A stretch of DNA of 61,465 bases from an uncultured Lachnospiraceae bacterium (GCA_900544445.1 UQVK01000013.1:1-61465); one strand, 5' to 3'. Positions 9,546 through 17,789 are shown, counted from the stretch's first letter. Notes: generated by a model not told the origin, from the sequence alone. Program-made: numbers and translations.

Positions 9546-9589
9546 TACTTCGTGACAAGTGAAGGCAAATGGTGCATAATTGAATGGGA

Positions 9590-9719
9590 ACCGGCATGAG
9601 AGAATGCCGGTACAGTGCAGAACTGCAACAATGCAGAAGGGAGCTCCCCTTCTGCATTGTTGTGTCCGTAAAAATCCGGCCTGAACAGCGGCGAGGGAGG
9701 GCTTTGGCGGAAAACGGAC
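9590..9719 (+). ncRNA. Structured 5' leader, possible regulatory RNA of unknown class
   Basis: Three consecutive structures are visible. The first is an 8-bp perfect stem with a 6-base loop (9590-9611, ACCGGCAT/ATGCCGGT). The second is a 16-bp perfect stem with a 5-base loop (9626-9662). The third is a domain closed by GTCCGT/ACGGAC (9664-9669 with 9714-9719). No T-tract follows the 16-bp stem, so it is not a plain terminator. The conserved cores of FMN, TPP, cobalamin, purine and ZTP riboswitches were not recognised. Placement between a promoter and a transporter/salvage operon is what one expects of a riboswitch or attenuator, but this is inference. Confidence 0.4.
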
Positions 9720-9744
9720 CTATATCTAAGGAAAGGATGACGTT

Positions 9745-10302
9745 ATGGAGAACAGATATTATGAGATGAACATCGTCGGCTGCATCAGAAAACTGCCTAT
9801 CATCAGGATTTCAGATCATCTGGATATTGCGAGCTTTGTACTTCTGGGAGATGCGGAGCTGGTAGTGAAAGCGGCAGCGGCGTTGAAGGAGCGGGTGCCA
9901 GAGGTGGATTACCTGATCACGGCTGAGGCCAAGGGGATTCCGCTGGTGCAGGAAATGGCGCGCATTATGAATATGAAGCGTTATTTCGTTGCGAGAAAAA
10001 GCGTCAAGCCCTATATGCTGGAGCCCTTTGTGACAGAGGTCTATTCCATTACGACGCAGAAGAAGCAAATCCTTTGCCTGGACAGGGAGGAAAGTGAACT
10101 GATCCGCGGCAAAAGGATTCTTATCGTGGATGACGTGATCAGTACGGGAGAATCTCTGAAAGCCATGGAGACCCTGGTGGAAAAGGCAGGCGGAAAAGTG
10201 ACAGGAAAGGCGGCCATTCTGGCGGAAGGGGATGCGGCAAAGAGAAAGGATATCATTTATCTGGAATCCTTTCCCACATTCCCGGTTGGAAAATCCCGCT
10301 GA
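9745..10302 (+). CDS. Type I phosphoribosyltransferase, adenine/xanthine-PRT-like
   Basis: Transfers ribose 5-phosphate from PRPP to a base in a salvage reaction. The 185-residue protein has the PRPP-binding loop at about residues 124-137, RILIVDDVISTGES, which is diagnostic for the type I fold. Other marks are YLITAEAKGIPL and a flexible catalytic loop near MKRYFVARKS. Overall it resembles the Apt/Xpt group, but the base cannot be assigned. It is the first gene after the structured leader and is followed 28 bases later by the ECF ATPase. This suggests it traps the product of the imported compound. The start follows AAGGAAAGGATGACGTT. Confidence 0.82.
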   Translation: MENRYYEMNIVGCIRKLPIIRISDHLDIASFVLLGDAELVVKAAAALKERVPEVDYLITAEAKGIPLVQEMARIMNMKRYFVARKSVKPYMLEPFVTEVYSITTQKKQILCLDREESELIRGKRILIVDDVISTGESLKAMETLVEKAGGKVTGKAAILAEGDAAKRKDIIYLESFPTFPVGKSR

Positions 10303-10330
10303 TACATGATACATACGAGGAGAACGCCAA

Positions 10331-12070
10331 GTGGAATATAAAGTAAACAACATCAGTTATAAATATGCGCCGGATGGGAAAGAAGTGCTGAAGAATGTGA
10401 GCTTTTCCATTGAAAAGGGTAAGGTTACCGCGATTGTGGGGCCCAGCGGATGCGGAAAGTCTACGCTTGTGGAAATTTTTTCCGGAGTTATCCCCAAACT
10501 GATCTCCGGCGGAGTTCTGGAGGGAAGCTTTGACATGCCGGAGAATACCTTTGTCAGCGTGGTCAGCCAGACTCCGGAAAATCAGCTGTTCGGATACGGC
10601 GTGGAGGATGCGATCGCTTTCGGAATGGAAAATCTGGGGCTGGCACAGGAAGAAATCGCCGAGCGGATGGAATATGTGCTGGATCTTCTGAACCTGCAAT
10701 ACCTGAGAAACCGAAGTGTGGCGAATCTTTCCGGCGGACAGCGTCAGTCTGTCTGTATCGCTTCCGTCCTCGCCATGAATCCGGACATCCTGATCATGGA
10801 CGAGCCCGTGAGCTCTCTGGATCCGGGCGGAAAAGCCATGGTACAGGGCATTCTGAAGCAGCTTTCCGCAAACGGTGACACGACCGTCCTGGTGGACAAC
10901 AATCTGGTATGGTCGGCAGGAATTGTGGATCATGTCATCGGCCTTCTGGACGGCGAGGTAGTATTCGATGGAAGCAGGGATGAGTTTTTCCAGGATTTTG
11001 AACTGCAGAAACGGCTTGGCGTCATCATTCCGCAGGAGGTGGAGATTTACCGTGAACTTACCAGGCATTTCAGCGGACTGAAGCTGTTTTATACCGTGGA
11101 AGAGGCCCGGGAGCAGATCGGCAGGCTTTTTGACGAAAACGGGACGGTGTCCAGACGCGACGGTAAGGAGCGGGATCTGCCGCATGCAGAAGAGGATACG
11201 GCGCGGCCGGAGAAAGAAGCCGGTAGGGAACAGCTGTCAGGACAGTCGGCCCCTGTGATTACGGTGCATAATCTGGTGAAAACCTTCAGCGACGGTTTTC
11301 ATGCGCTGATTGATGTGAACGCGAATCTGCCCGAGGGGAAGGTGATTGCCGTACTGGGACAGAACGGTTCCGGAAAGACCACGTTTGTAAAACATCTGAA
11401 CGGTCTGTACAAGCCTACGGGAGGCGATGTGAGATACCGGGGCAGTTCCATCCTTTCCAAAACCGTGGCGCAGATATCCCGGAATATCATTCTGGTGTTC
11501 CAGCACCCCGAGCATATGCTGTTTGAGGAAACGGTAGAACGGGAGCTGACCTTCTGTGCGCGGATGCAGCAGGTGGACTTTTCCGCAGAGGAGATTACAG
11601 ACGTGCTTTCCCGCTATCATCTGGAGAAGGAAAGGGAGACGTTCCCTCTGAATCTTTCCATGGGGCAGAAGCATATGCTCACCATCCTTTCCGTCCTGTT
11701 TTCCTGTGCGGATGTGATCATTCTGGATGAACCCACACTCGGTATGGATGGTTTCCTGGTGCAGGATCTGGAAGAACTGATCCGCTCTCTGAAGGAGGCC
11801 GGAAAGACGGTCATTATGATCAGCCACGAGATCCCGCTGGTGTTTCGGACTGTGGACGCTGCGGTGATTCTGAACGCGGGAGAGAAAATTTTTGAAGGAA
11901 GCCGGGAAGAACTCGCGGAGAGAAGCGATATTTTTGAGCGGATCGGAATCGCGATGCCGCCGGTGGTGCGCCTGTCTCACAGCTTTGACCTGGATCAGAC
12001 CTGCTACACAGTGGAGTCATTCACGGAGCAGCTACTGAAACGGTATACAGAAAAGAGGGGAGGAAAATAA
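10331..12070 (+). CDS. ECF transporter ATPase, two EcfA domains fused
   Basis: Energises an energy-coupling-factor vitamin or base importer. Two ABC ATPase domains lie in one 579-residue chain. Domain 1 has Walker A GPSGCGKST (about residues 37-45), signature LSGGQRQSV and Walker B ILIMDEP. Domain 2 has Walker A GQNGSGKTT (about 343-351), signature LSMGQKHML and Walker B VIILDEPTLGMD. A linker of about 50 charged residues (near 265-310) joins them. Most Firmicutes encode EcfA1 and EcfA2 separately, so this is the fused form. The start is GTG at 10331, eight bases after GAGGAG. Its stop overlaps the ATG of EcfT by one base. Confidence 0.92.
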   Translation: MEYKVNNISYKYAPDGKEVLKNVSFSIEKGKVTAIVGPSGCGKSTLVEIFSGVIPKLISGGVLEGSFDMPENTFVSVVSQTPENQLFGYGVEDAIAFGMENLGLAQEEIAERMEYVLDLLNLQYLRNRSVANLSGGQRQSVCIASVLAMNPDILIMDEPVSSLDPGGKAMVQGILKQLSANGDTTVLVDNNLVWSAGIVDHVIGLLDGEVVFDGSRDEFFQDFELQKRLGVIIPQEVEIYRELTRHFSGLKLFYTVEEAREQIGRLFDENGTVSRRDGKERDLPHAEEDTARPEKEAGREQLSGQSAPVITVHNLVKTFSDGFHALIDVNANLPEGKVIAVLGQNGSGKTTFVKHLNGLYKPTGGDVRYRGSSILSKTVAQISRNIILVFQHPEHMLFEETVERELTFCARMQQVDFSAEEITDVLSRYHLEKERETFPLNLSMGQKHMLTILSVLFSCADVIILDEPTLGMDGFLVQDLEELIRSLKEAGKTVIMISHEIPLVFRTVDAAVILNAGEKIFEGSREELAERSDIFERIGIAMPPVVRLSHSFDLDQTCYTVESFTEQLLKRYTEKRGGK

Positions 12071-12891
12071 TGGATTACCTGAAATATGTGGATGGGGATT
12101 CTATCCTCCATAAGCTGGATCCCAGGACCAAGTTCGTCTTTTTCGTGGTCATGGCCGTCCTTACCAGCCTGATCAAATCCGGCGTGGCGCTGCTGTTTCT
12201 TTTTGCTTTTTTTATCGCTATGTGGTGTACCTGCGGCATTCAGAAATATATGCTGGTCCTGCTGTCAAAACTGAAGGTGCTGCTCCTGTTCATTTTCCTG
12301 CTGTGGCTGGTGCTGGGACTGTTTGAAACGCCGGTGGTGCAGGGCGGCCCTGTATTTTTTGAAACGGTATTTTCCTTTGCGGGACAGAACGTGAATTTCT
12401 GCTTTGACTGGTATGATTTTTACAAGGGAGCGGTCTATGCCCTGAGAATCTTTCTGATGATCTCCTCCTTCTATACGGTGCTGATTACCACCAATTTCAG
12501 TGAAATCATCCTGGGCCTTCAGAAATGGCATGTTTCCTATGCGATTGCCTTTGGAATCGGCCTGGTTTTCCAGATTATTCCCATGATTATTACGGAGCTG
12601 AACGCAATCATGGAGGCGCAGAGCTCAAGAGGTCTGGAGATTGAGGACTGCGGATGGGCAACGAAAATAAAGAATTATGTGACGTTTTCCCTGCCTCTGC
12701 TGTTCCGCGTGATCAGCAAAGGACAGGCCATTTCCCTTGCCATGCATTATTATCAGCTTGATTTTTCTGTAAAAAGAGGAACCTATAAGGCCATTAAAGC
12801 GAGCCGCTATGACGCGCTGTTTGTGCTTGTAAATGCGGCGGCAATCGCGATAACGGTTGTTCTGAGGATATTTTTCTATATCCCCGTATGA
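12070..12891 (+). CDS. ecfT: ECF transporter transmembrane component EcfT
   Basis: The membrane coupling subunit of the ECF importer, 273 residues with about five or six hydrophobic segments. The coupling-helix region carries Ala-Arg-Gly-like motifs: AQSSRGLEIED at about residues 180-190 matches the usual first motif, and a second one near YKAIKASRYDA is degenerate. These contact the EcfA ATPases. TAATG overlap with the ATPase gene indicates coupled translation. The substrate is set by the S component downstream. Confidence 0.9.
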   Translation: MDYLKYVDGDSILHKLDPRTKFVFFVVMAVLTSLIKSGVALLFLFAFFIAMWCTCGIQKYMLVLLSKLKVLLLFIFLLWLVLGLFETPVVQGGPVFFETVFSFAGQNVNFCFDWYDFYKGAVYALRIFLMISSFYTVLITTNFSEIILGLQKWHVSYAIAFGIGLVFQIIPMIITELNAIMEAQSSRGLEIEDCGWATKIKNYVTFSLPLLFRVISKGQAISLAMHYYQLDFSVKRGTYKAIKASRYDALFVLVNAAAIAITVVLRIFFYIPV

Positions 12892-12966
12892 TGAGCCGCG
12901 GACAGAATGGCCATGGAAACAGAAGAACGGCACGGGGCGCCAGTATGTGCCTTATATGATTCCAAC

Positions 12967-12996
12967 GCCGCCTGCGGCGGCAGAAAAGAGGTAGTT
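12967..12996 (+). promoter_or_regulatory. Start-proximal GC hairpin with ribosome site (family copy 1)
   Basis: GCCGCC-TGC-GGCGGC (12967-12981) forms a perfect 6-bp stem. The purine-rich AGAAAAGAGG then leads to the creatininase ATG at 12997, 15 bases after the stem. The same arrangement recurs before five other genes in this window. Confidence 0.6.
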
Positions 12997-13782
12997 ATGA
13001 TTAAAAGATGGGAAAATTTGACAAGAGATGAAATTGCGGCTCTGGACAAGGACAAAACAATTGTTATGCTGCCCACATCCGCGACAGAACAGCATGGACC
13101 GCATCTTCCTGTGGGAACGGACGCAATCATATTGTCCACGCTGATTGACCGGATTATTGCGCAGGGGGACGAAGCATTTCCCAAGGGGAATCTGATTTTC
13201 GCGCCGCAGCTTCCGATCGGAAAGAGCAATGAACATATGGGATTTGCCGGAACGATTACCTTCAGCGCGCAGACATACTATGCCCTGCTTCATGATATTG
13301 CGAAATCCGTTGCGGCCAGCGGTTTTAAAAAGCTGGTGCTGTTTAACAGCCATGGCGGCAATACCGATATGCTGAATCTGATCAGCAGGGATCTGAGGAT
13401 TGACCTGGGATTGGACGTTTTTGTGATAGACTGGTGGTTTACCGATTTCTGGGCAGATGGGCTGAAGGGAATTCAGCAGTCCGGAAAATACGGCGTGTTC
13501 CATGCCTGTGAGCTGGAAACCTCTCTGATGCTGGAGGCGAGGCCCGAAACGGTACATATGGAACTCGCTGTGGATGAGGATCCTGCGGAAGCTTTCCGCG
13601 GTGACAAGTATGTTACGGTTTTCGGCCCGGTAAATGCAGGCTGGAAGACTGCGGATGTGACGAAGAGCGGCGTGATCGGAGCGCCTACCTTTGCCACGGT
13701 GGAAAAAGGTCAAAAGCTTTTTGATTACGCGTGCGAAAAGCTTCTTGATATATTTGCAGAAATTGCAGATATCAGTTACTGA
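12997..13782 (+). CDS. Creatininase-family amidohydrolase
   Basis: A metal-dependent hydrolase of cyclic amides in the creatininase/FAPy-deformylase/MftE superfamily. The 261-residue protein has the N-terminal motif LPTSATEQHGPHLPVGTD, with Glu and His metal ligands. Further ligands are in NSHGGNTDML and in HACELETSLML (the Glu-Thr-Ser segment near the end of the core). The ATG at 12997 is preferred over one at 12907 because of the GAGGT site in front. It stands between EcfT and an ECF S component, so the imported compound is probably an amide, lactam or formamide-type molecule that this enzyme opens. Creatinine itself is not shown by the sequence. Confidence 0.85.
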   Translation: MIKRWENLTRDEIAALDKDKTIVMLPTSATEQHGPHLPVGTDAIILSTLIDRIIAQGDEAFPKGNLIFAPQLPIGKSNEHMGFAGTITFSAQTYYALLHDIAKSVAASGFKKLVLFNSHGGNTDMLNLISRDLRIDLGLDVFVIDWWFTDFWADGLKGIQQSGKYGVFHACELETSLMLEARPETVHMELAVDEDPAEAFRGDKYVTVFGPVNAGWKTADVTKSGVIGAPTFATVEKGQKLFDYACEKLLDIFAEIADISY

Positions 13783-13811
13783 TGAAAAGCTTCTTTTGAG
13801 GAGGAAAAAAC

Positions 13812-14381
13812 ATGAAGAAAAAATTATCTTTTGTCAACATCATTTTCTTTGTTGTGTTTGGTGTTCTGACCGGTGTGCTGTGGGCATATCTGTGCCCGAT
13901 TCCGCTGATTCCCGGCGCTGTTCACTTCCGGACATTCGCATTCATCATTGTGGTGATCGGATATCTGTTCGGGCCTGTGACAGGCTTTTTCTCCGGATAC
14001 ATTGGAACCATCGTATGGGCGCTTCTGTCAGGAAACTTCATCCCGCTGCATTCCCCTCTTGCTGACGGCATTACCGTAGGCCTGTCCGCTGCGCTTCCGG
14101 CGCTGATCCATCTGAAGGGCGGCAAGAAAGATCTGATCGAGCTGATCGATGAGGGCAAGGGAAAATTCATCGGCGTGAGCCTGTTCTGGAGCCTTCTGTT
14201 CGGCGTGCTGATGATCCTCACCACCAGCCTTTCTCTTTCCTACTTTGCAGGACTGGATTACGCATATTGTGTCATCTGGATTGGAATCGCGGATGTGGTG
14301 CCGATCGCGCTTACCCCTTTTGTAGTGCTTCTGCTTGCAAAGAGAATGAAGAACATCAGAAACATCGTCCCTTATATCTGA
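13812..14381 (+). CDS. ECF transporter substrate-binding S component
   Basis: A 189-residue integral membrane protein with about five to six hydrophobic helices (LSFVNIIFFVVFGVLTGVLW at the N terminus). Its FGPVTGFFSGYIGTIVW stretch is typical of ECF S subunits. It would bind the substrate and plug into EcfT and the fused EcfA encoded upstream. It does not show the family marks I would use to call RibU, ThiT, BioY or QueT with confidence. Neighbourhood with a phosphoribosyltransferase and a creatininase-type enzyme points to a nitrogenous heterocycle as substrate, by inference. A strong terminator follows. Confidence 0.78.
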   Translation: MKKKLSFVNIIFFVVFGVLTGVLWAYLCPIPLIPGAVHFRTFAFIIVVIGYLFGPVTGFFSGYIGTIVWALLSGNFIPLHSPLADGITVGLSAALPALIHLKGGKKDLIELIDEGKGKFIGVSLFWSLLFGVLMILTTSLSLSYFAGLDYAYCVIWIGIADVVPIALTPFVVLLLAKRMKNIRNIVPYI

Positions 14382-14404
14382 TTTTTTTATAATAATACGC
14401 GTAT

Positions 14405-14457
14405 GACGGGGCTGTGAAGAAATGGTTTGTCATTTTTCACAGCCCCGTCTTTTATTT
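14405..14457 (+). terminator. Rho-independent terminator after the ECF unit
   Basis: A 14-bp perfect stem GACGGGGCTGTGAA/TTCACAGCCCCGTC, followed by CTTTTATTTT on the plus strand. It also lies just beyond the 3' end of the convergent regulator gene. Confidence 0.85.
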
Positions 14458-14832
14458 TCCGATTGCCTTATTTCCGATATGCCTTTTGATTGCTTCAAAA
14501 CTTTCCGCGCTGATCACATGCTCGATGCGGCAGGCATCCTCTGCGGCTGTCTCCGGATCGACACCGAGCCGGGTGAGCCATTCTGAGAGAAGTTCGTGCC
14601 GTTCATAAATCATTTCCGCAATGTTCCGCCCGCTTTCCGTCAGGGTGATAAAGCCTTCCTTCGATACGACAATATGCTCCTTCTCCCTCAGGTTTTTCAT
14701 GGCGACGCTGACGCTGGACTTCTTAAAGCCAAGCTCCTCGGCAATATCCACGGAACGGACTACCGGATGCTTTTTGCTCAGAATAAGTATGGTTTCCAGA
14801 TAGTTTTCTGCTGATTCGTTTACATGTATCAT
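14452..14832 (-). CDS. DtxR/MntR-family metal-dependent repressor
   Basis: A 126-residue metalloregulator that represses metal uptake genes when loaded with Fe2+ or Mn2+. The winged HTH occupies about residues 1-65 (SVDIAEELGFKKSSVSVAMKNL is the reader helix region). The dimerisation domain follows, with His/Glu/Cys metal-ligand candidates (ERHELLSEWL, CRIEHVIS). There is no C-terminal SH3 domain, so it is the short MntR-like form. The gene lies next to the feo operon, which carries three matching palindromes, so it is the natural candidate regulator. The start follows AAGGGTGAGC. Confidence 0.88.
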   Translation of the reverse strand: MIHVNESAENYLETILILSKKHPVVRSVDIAEELGFKKSSVSVAMKNLREKEHIVVSKEGFITLTESGRNIAEMIYERHELLSEWLTRLGVDPETAAEDACRIEHVISAESFEAIKRHIGNKAIGK

Positions 14833-14925
14833 ATGCTCACCCTTGTTTACCCTTCCTGTCTTTCTTCTGGCGGGCTGTCCGTAAAGGGATGCCCGGATGT
14901 GATCGAGGCGGACCGGAAAACATTC

Positions 14926-14976
14926 CGGCCGGCAGATTTTGTATTTATATTACCTTAAAACCTGCCGGCTGGCAAG
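14926..14976. repeat. Inverted repeat between the repressor and the Cys-rich gene
   Basis: GCCGGCAGATTTT and AAAACCTGCCGGC form a 13-bp stem with one mismatch around an AT-rich loop containing TATAAA on the minus strand. It may be a terminator for the Cys-rich protein gene or part of the repressor's promoter region. Confidence 0.4.
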
Positions 14977-15021
14977 CCTGTTTCCGGGACGAGAGGGAAA
15001 GTCTGGGGAGCCGGTTACGGC

Positions 15022-15396
15022 TCAGGATATGGATGTGACATGATAGCCTGCTTTTTCCACGGCATTTTTGAGAATGGAATCATCAATCTCCCGATCACAG
15101 GAAACTATGGCTCTGCCTCTGGAGAGATTTACCTGTGCGCTGACGCCGTCGATCCGGTTCAGGCTTTGTGTCACACCCACCGCACAATGCTCACAGTGCA
15201 TACCGTCTATGGCCAGCGTCCTTTTACGAATGACGGGGCCGTCCAGCTTTTTCTTCGCAGGAGAATGGCTGCCGGAGCAGCTTCCTCCTGCGGGACAGCC
15301 GATACATTTCGCACCGCTTTTTTTCGCCCTGATGATATAGAAAACAGCGCCGCCGACGATCAACGCCAGAATGACAGTTGCGATCAGATTTGTCAT
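15022..15396 (-). CDS. FeoB-associated Cys-rich membrane protein fused to HMA domain
   Basis: A 124-residue small membrane protein downstream of feoB. Residues 1-22 form a membrane helix (LIATVILALIVGGAVFYII). Residues about 28-48 carry the Cys cluster KCIGCPAGGSCSG seen in FeoB-associated proteins that take the place of FeoC. Residues about 58-124 form a heavy-metal-associated domain with GMHCEHC, a CxxC copper/zinc-type site. It lies 21 bases after feoB and is probably in the same operon. The joining of the two modules is less usual; stand-alone FeoB-associated proteins end after the Cys cluster. Confidence 0.82.
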   Translation of the reverse strand: MTNLIATVILALIVGGAVFYIIRAKKSGAKCIGCPAGGSCSGSHSPAKKKLDGPVIRKRTLAIDGMHCEHCAVGVTQSLNRIDGVSAQVNLSRGRAIVSCDREIDDSILKNAVEKAGYHVTSIS

Positions 15397-15417
15397 AGCC
15401 GTTTTCCACCTTTCTGC

Positions 15418-17427
15418 TTACGCATGAGCGTTCAGTTTATATTCTGCTGCAAATTCATGATCGGATACACGGATTCTCCAGATGATGATTGCCGCGAAGA
15501 TGAGCACCGCGATCAGGCCGGGAACAAAGCCGGTTCCCAGAGCGCCGGTCGTCACAAGAGTTCCGATCTGATATACCAGGAAGGCCACCGTATAACCGGT
15601 TGCAAGCTGGAGGCAGATTCCGCCAAGCAGCCATTTTCCGCTCTTCATTTCAGAATTCATCGCTCCGAGCGCCGCAAAGCAGGGCGGCGTATAGAGGTTG
15701 AACATCAGATAGGCGAGAGCCGCAACGGAGGTAAGCCCCAGTACGGAAGCCACATCGCCGCCTGCGCCTACAAGCTCCAGCGCTTCCGTATCGATCAGGT
15801 TTGTAACGCCGTAAACAACAGCCAGCGTGCCGACCACGTTTTCCTTGGCGATAAAGCCGGTGATTGCTGCAGCGGCAAGCTGCCATACGCCAAAGCCGAG
15901 AGGAATGAACAGGATGGCGAAGGGATGGGCAACGCTTGCCAGAATGGAAGTATTTTCCGCACCTTCCTCCACAAGCTGGAACTGCCAGTTAAAGGTCTGC
16001 ATGATCTGTACTACGGTGTTGCATACCAGAATGATGGTTCCGGCTTTGATGATATATGCCTTGCCGCGTTCCAGCATGGAAATGACGGCTCTTTTCAGGC
16101 TGGGAACCTTATATTCCGGAAGCTCGATGATGAAAAAGGATTTCCGGTACTTCTGTCCGGTGATTCTCTTCACCAGAAGAGCACCGAGGAAAATCAGAAC
16201 GATACCCACCAGATACATGGTAGCGGATACCCAGGCGGCATTGGAGAAGAATGCGCCCGCGAACAGCGCGATGACCGGAATCTTGGCGCCGCAGGGCATG
16301 AAGGGCGTCAGCATGGCGGTGGTACGGCGCTCTCTTTCATTACGGATCGTGCGGCAGGCCATGATTCCGGGAATCGCGCAGCCAGTGCCGATTACCATGG
16401 GGATGATGGATTTGCCGGAAAGGCCGACCCGCTTGAAAATCGGATCAAGAACAACAGTTGCGCGGGCCATATATCCGCAGTCCTCCAGCAGGGCGATCAG
16501 GAAATACATCACCATAACCAGAGGGAGGAAACCCACTACCGCGCCGACACCGCCGATGATGCCGTCAACCAGAATCGCGTACAGGAGCGGATTCGCGTTT
16601 TCCATAAGGCCGCCGACCCAGCCCTGGAAGGTTTCAATCCAGGCGACCAGCCAGTCCGCGATGTAGGTCCCGATTGTGGACTGGGATATGTAGAATACCA
16701 GGAAGATGATCACGGCAAAAATCGGAATGCCGATGATCTTATGGGTGATCACGCTGTCGATTTTATCCTGAAAGTTTTTATCCTTTGTAAGAACCTTTCT
16801 TTTCTCCACTTCCGAAACGAGACCGTTGACAAACGTAAAACGCTTTCTGTCAGCGGCTTCTACCGCGGCGCGGTCCTTCAAATCAATATCTTCCTGGACG
16901 TAAGGCGCCTTCTGTTCTGTACCGTTTACGGAAACGGCAGCCTGTACGACCTCCTTCAGGCCGTCGTGTCCGGAAGAGGTGGAGACGGTTTTAACGACCG
17001 GACAGCCCAGCTTTTCGGACAAAAGCTTTTCATTGATTTTCGTCTGTTTCCTGTCCGTAAGATCACTCTTGTTCAGAGCGACCACGACCGGAACGCCAAG
17101 TTCCAGAAGCTGTGTGGTGAAAAACAGACTGCGGCTTAGGTTGGTCGCGTCAACGATGTTGACGATCACATCGGGACGTTCGTTCCTTACATAGCTGCTG
17201 GTGATGCTTTCCTCCGAAGTAAAGGGAGACATGGAATAGGCGCCCGGAAGGTCTACCGCCACGAGCTCTTCGCCTCCGTCATAATAAGCTTTTCTGATCA
17301 GGCTTTCCTTTCTTTCGACCGTAACACCGGCCCAGTTTCCGACGCGTTCATTTCTGCCTGTGAGCGCATTGTACATGGTTGTCTTTCCGCTGTTGGGATT
17401 ACCCGCAAAAGCGATTCTCATACACAT
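15418..17427 (-). CDS. feoB: Ferrous iron transporter B
   Basis: GTP-dependent Fe2+ importer in the cytoplasmic membrane, 669 residues. The N-terminal G domain has G1 GNPNSGKT, G3 DLPGAYS and G4 NKSD. The C-terminal half has the paired Gate regions with membrane helices (CGYMARATVVLDPIFKRVGLSGKS, GTGCAIPGIMACRT). ATG at 17427 or the ATG six bases later could be used; AAGGAGG suits the second slightly better. It is preceded by a third operator-like palindrome in the feoA-feoB gap. Confidence 0.96.
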   Translation of the reverse strand: MCMRIAFAGNPNSGKTTMYNALTGRNERVGNWAGVTVERKESLIRKAYYDGGEELVAVDLPGAYSMSPFTSEESITSSYVRNERPDVIVNIVDATNLSRSLFFTTQLLELGVPVVVALNKSDLTDRKQTKINEKLLSEKLGCPVVKTVSTSSGHDGLKEVVQAAVSVNGTEQKAPYVQEDIDLKDRAAVEAADRKRFTFVNGLVSEVEKRKVLTKDKNFQDKIDSVITHKIIGIPIFAVIIFLVFYISQSTIGTYIADWLVAWIETFQGWVGGLMENANPLLYAILVDGIIGGVGAVVGFLPLVMVMYFLIALLEDCGYMARATVVLDPIFKRVGLSGKSIIPMVIGTGCAIPGIMACRTIRNERERRTTAMLTPFMPCGAKIPVIALFAGAFFSNAAWVSATMYLVGIVLIFLGALLVKRITGQKYRKSFFIIELPEYKVPSLKRAVISMLERGKAYIIKAGTIILVCNTVVQIMQTFNWQFQLVEEGAENTSILASVAHPFAILFIPLGFGVWQLAAAAITGFIAKENVVGTLAVVYGVTNLIDTEALELVGAGGDVASVLGLTSVAALAYLMFNLYTPPCFAALGAMNSEMKSGKWLLGGICLQLATGYTVAFLVYQIGTLVTTGALGTGFVPGLIAVLIFAAIIIWRIRVSDHEFAAEYKLNAHA

Positions 17428-17443
17428 TTTCCTCCTTCATTTT

Positions 17444-17460
17444 GATTAGCATAAACTAAC
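17444..17460. promoter_or_regulatory. DtxR/MntR-type box between feoA and feoB
   Basis: GATTAGCATAAACTAAC resembles the two boxes before feoA and contains the dyad TTAG...CTAA. It would allow separate metal control of feoB. Confidence 0.5.
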
Positions 17461-17495
17461 CACATGGTAAAAAAAACAGCCGAAGCCATTTTTTC

Positions 17496-17708
17496 TTATA
17501 TTGAAATAGCCTGCGCTAAATCAGTATCAATATTGTAGCGCCCGTCCTTAATGGAAACCACGCAGCCGCCCTTTAAATGGGAAACTACGGTAATGGGTTC
17601 TCCGCTGTAGCAGCCCAGAGAAAACAGAAAGGCTTCCAGATCCTCATCATCCGTTGCGATTTTCTGAATGATATATTCTTCGCCTTCCCTAGCGTCCAGT
17701 AAAGTCAT
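17496..17708 (-). CDS. feoA: Ferrous iron transport protein A
   Basis: A 70-residue SH3-like cytosolic protein required for FeoB function. The pattern LLDAREGEEYIIQKI...LEAFLFSLGCYSGEPITVV...NIDTDLAQAI is typical of FeoA. It begins a feoA-feoB-Cys-rich operon. Its promoter, in the 90 bases upstream, overlaps an operator, so repression in metal-replete cells is expected. Confidence 0.92.
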   Translation of the reverse strand: MTLLDAREGEEYIIQKIATDDEDLEAFLFSLGCYSGEPITVVSHLKGGCVVSIKDGRYNIDTDLAQAISI

Positions 17709-17744
17709 AAGAGCAGATAACCTCCTCTCATAAGATGATTTTCA

Positions 17745-17760
17745 GATAGTTTGAACTAAC
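17745..17760. promoter_or_regulatory. DtxR/MntR-type operator, proximal feoA box
   Basis: GATAGTTTGAACTAAC, a near-palindrome with core TAGTTTGAACTA, lies in the feoA leader. Its start is 29 bases from that of the distal box. Confidence 0.65.
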
Positions 17761-17773
17761 TGATCGATTCGTA

Positions 17774-17789
17774 GATAGTCTAAACTAAC
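17774..17789. promoter_or_regulatory. DtxR/MntR-type operator overlapping the feoA -10
   Basis: GATAGTCTAAACTAAC differs from the proximal box at three positions and covers the -10 hexamer of feoA. A bound metalloregulator here would block RNA polymerase. Confidence 0.68.

Noticed and set aside
9546..9744. Assignment of the leader to cobalamin, FMN, TPP, purine or ZTP riboswitches
   Set aside because: Fragments such as GGGAACCGG are suggestive, but the remaining conserved core bases of each class are missing.
9584..9769. A 61-codon frame in the leader of the ECF unit, considered as a HicA partner
   Set aside because: It runs through two perfect hairpins, overlaps the next gene, lacks the HicA pattern and has no ribosome site.
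15040..17139. A 699-codon open frame on the plus strand opposite feoB
   Set aside because: It is the exact antisense of a canonical feoB, its translation is rich in His/Gln/Gly without domain motifs, and no ribosome site precedes it.
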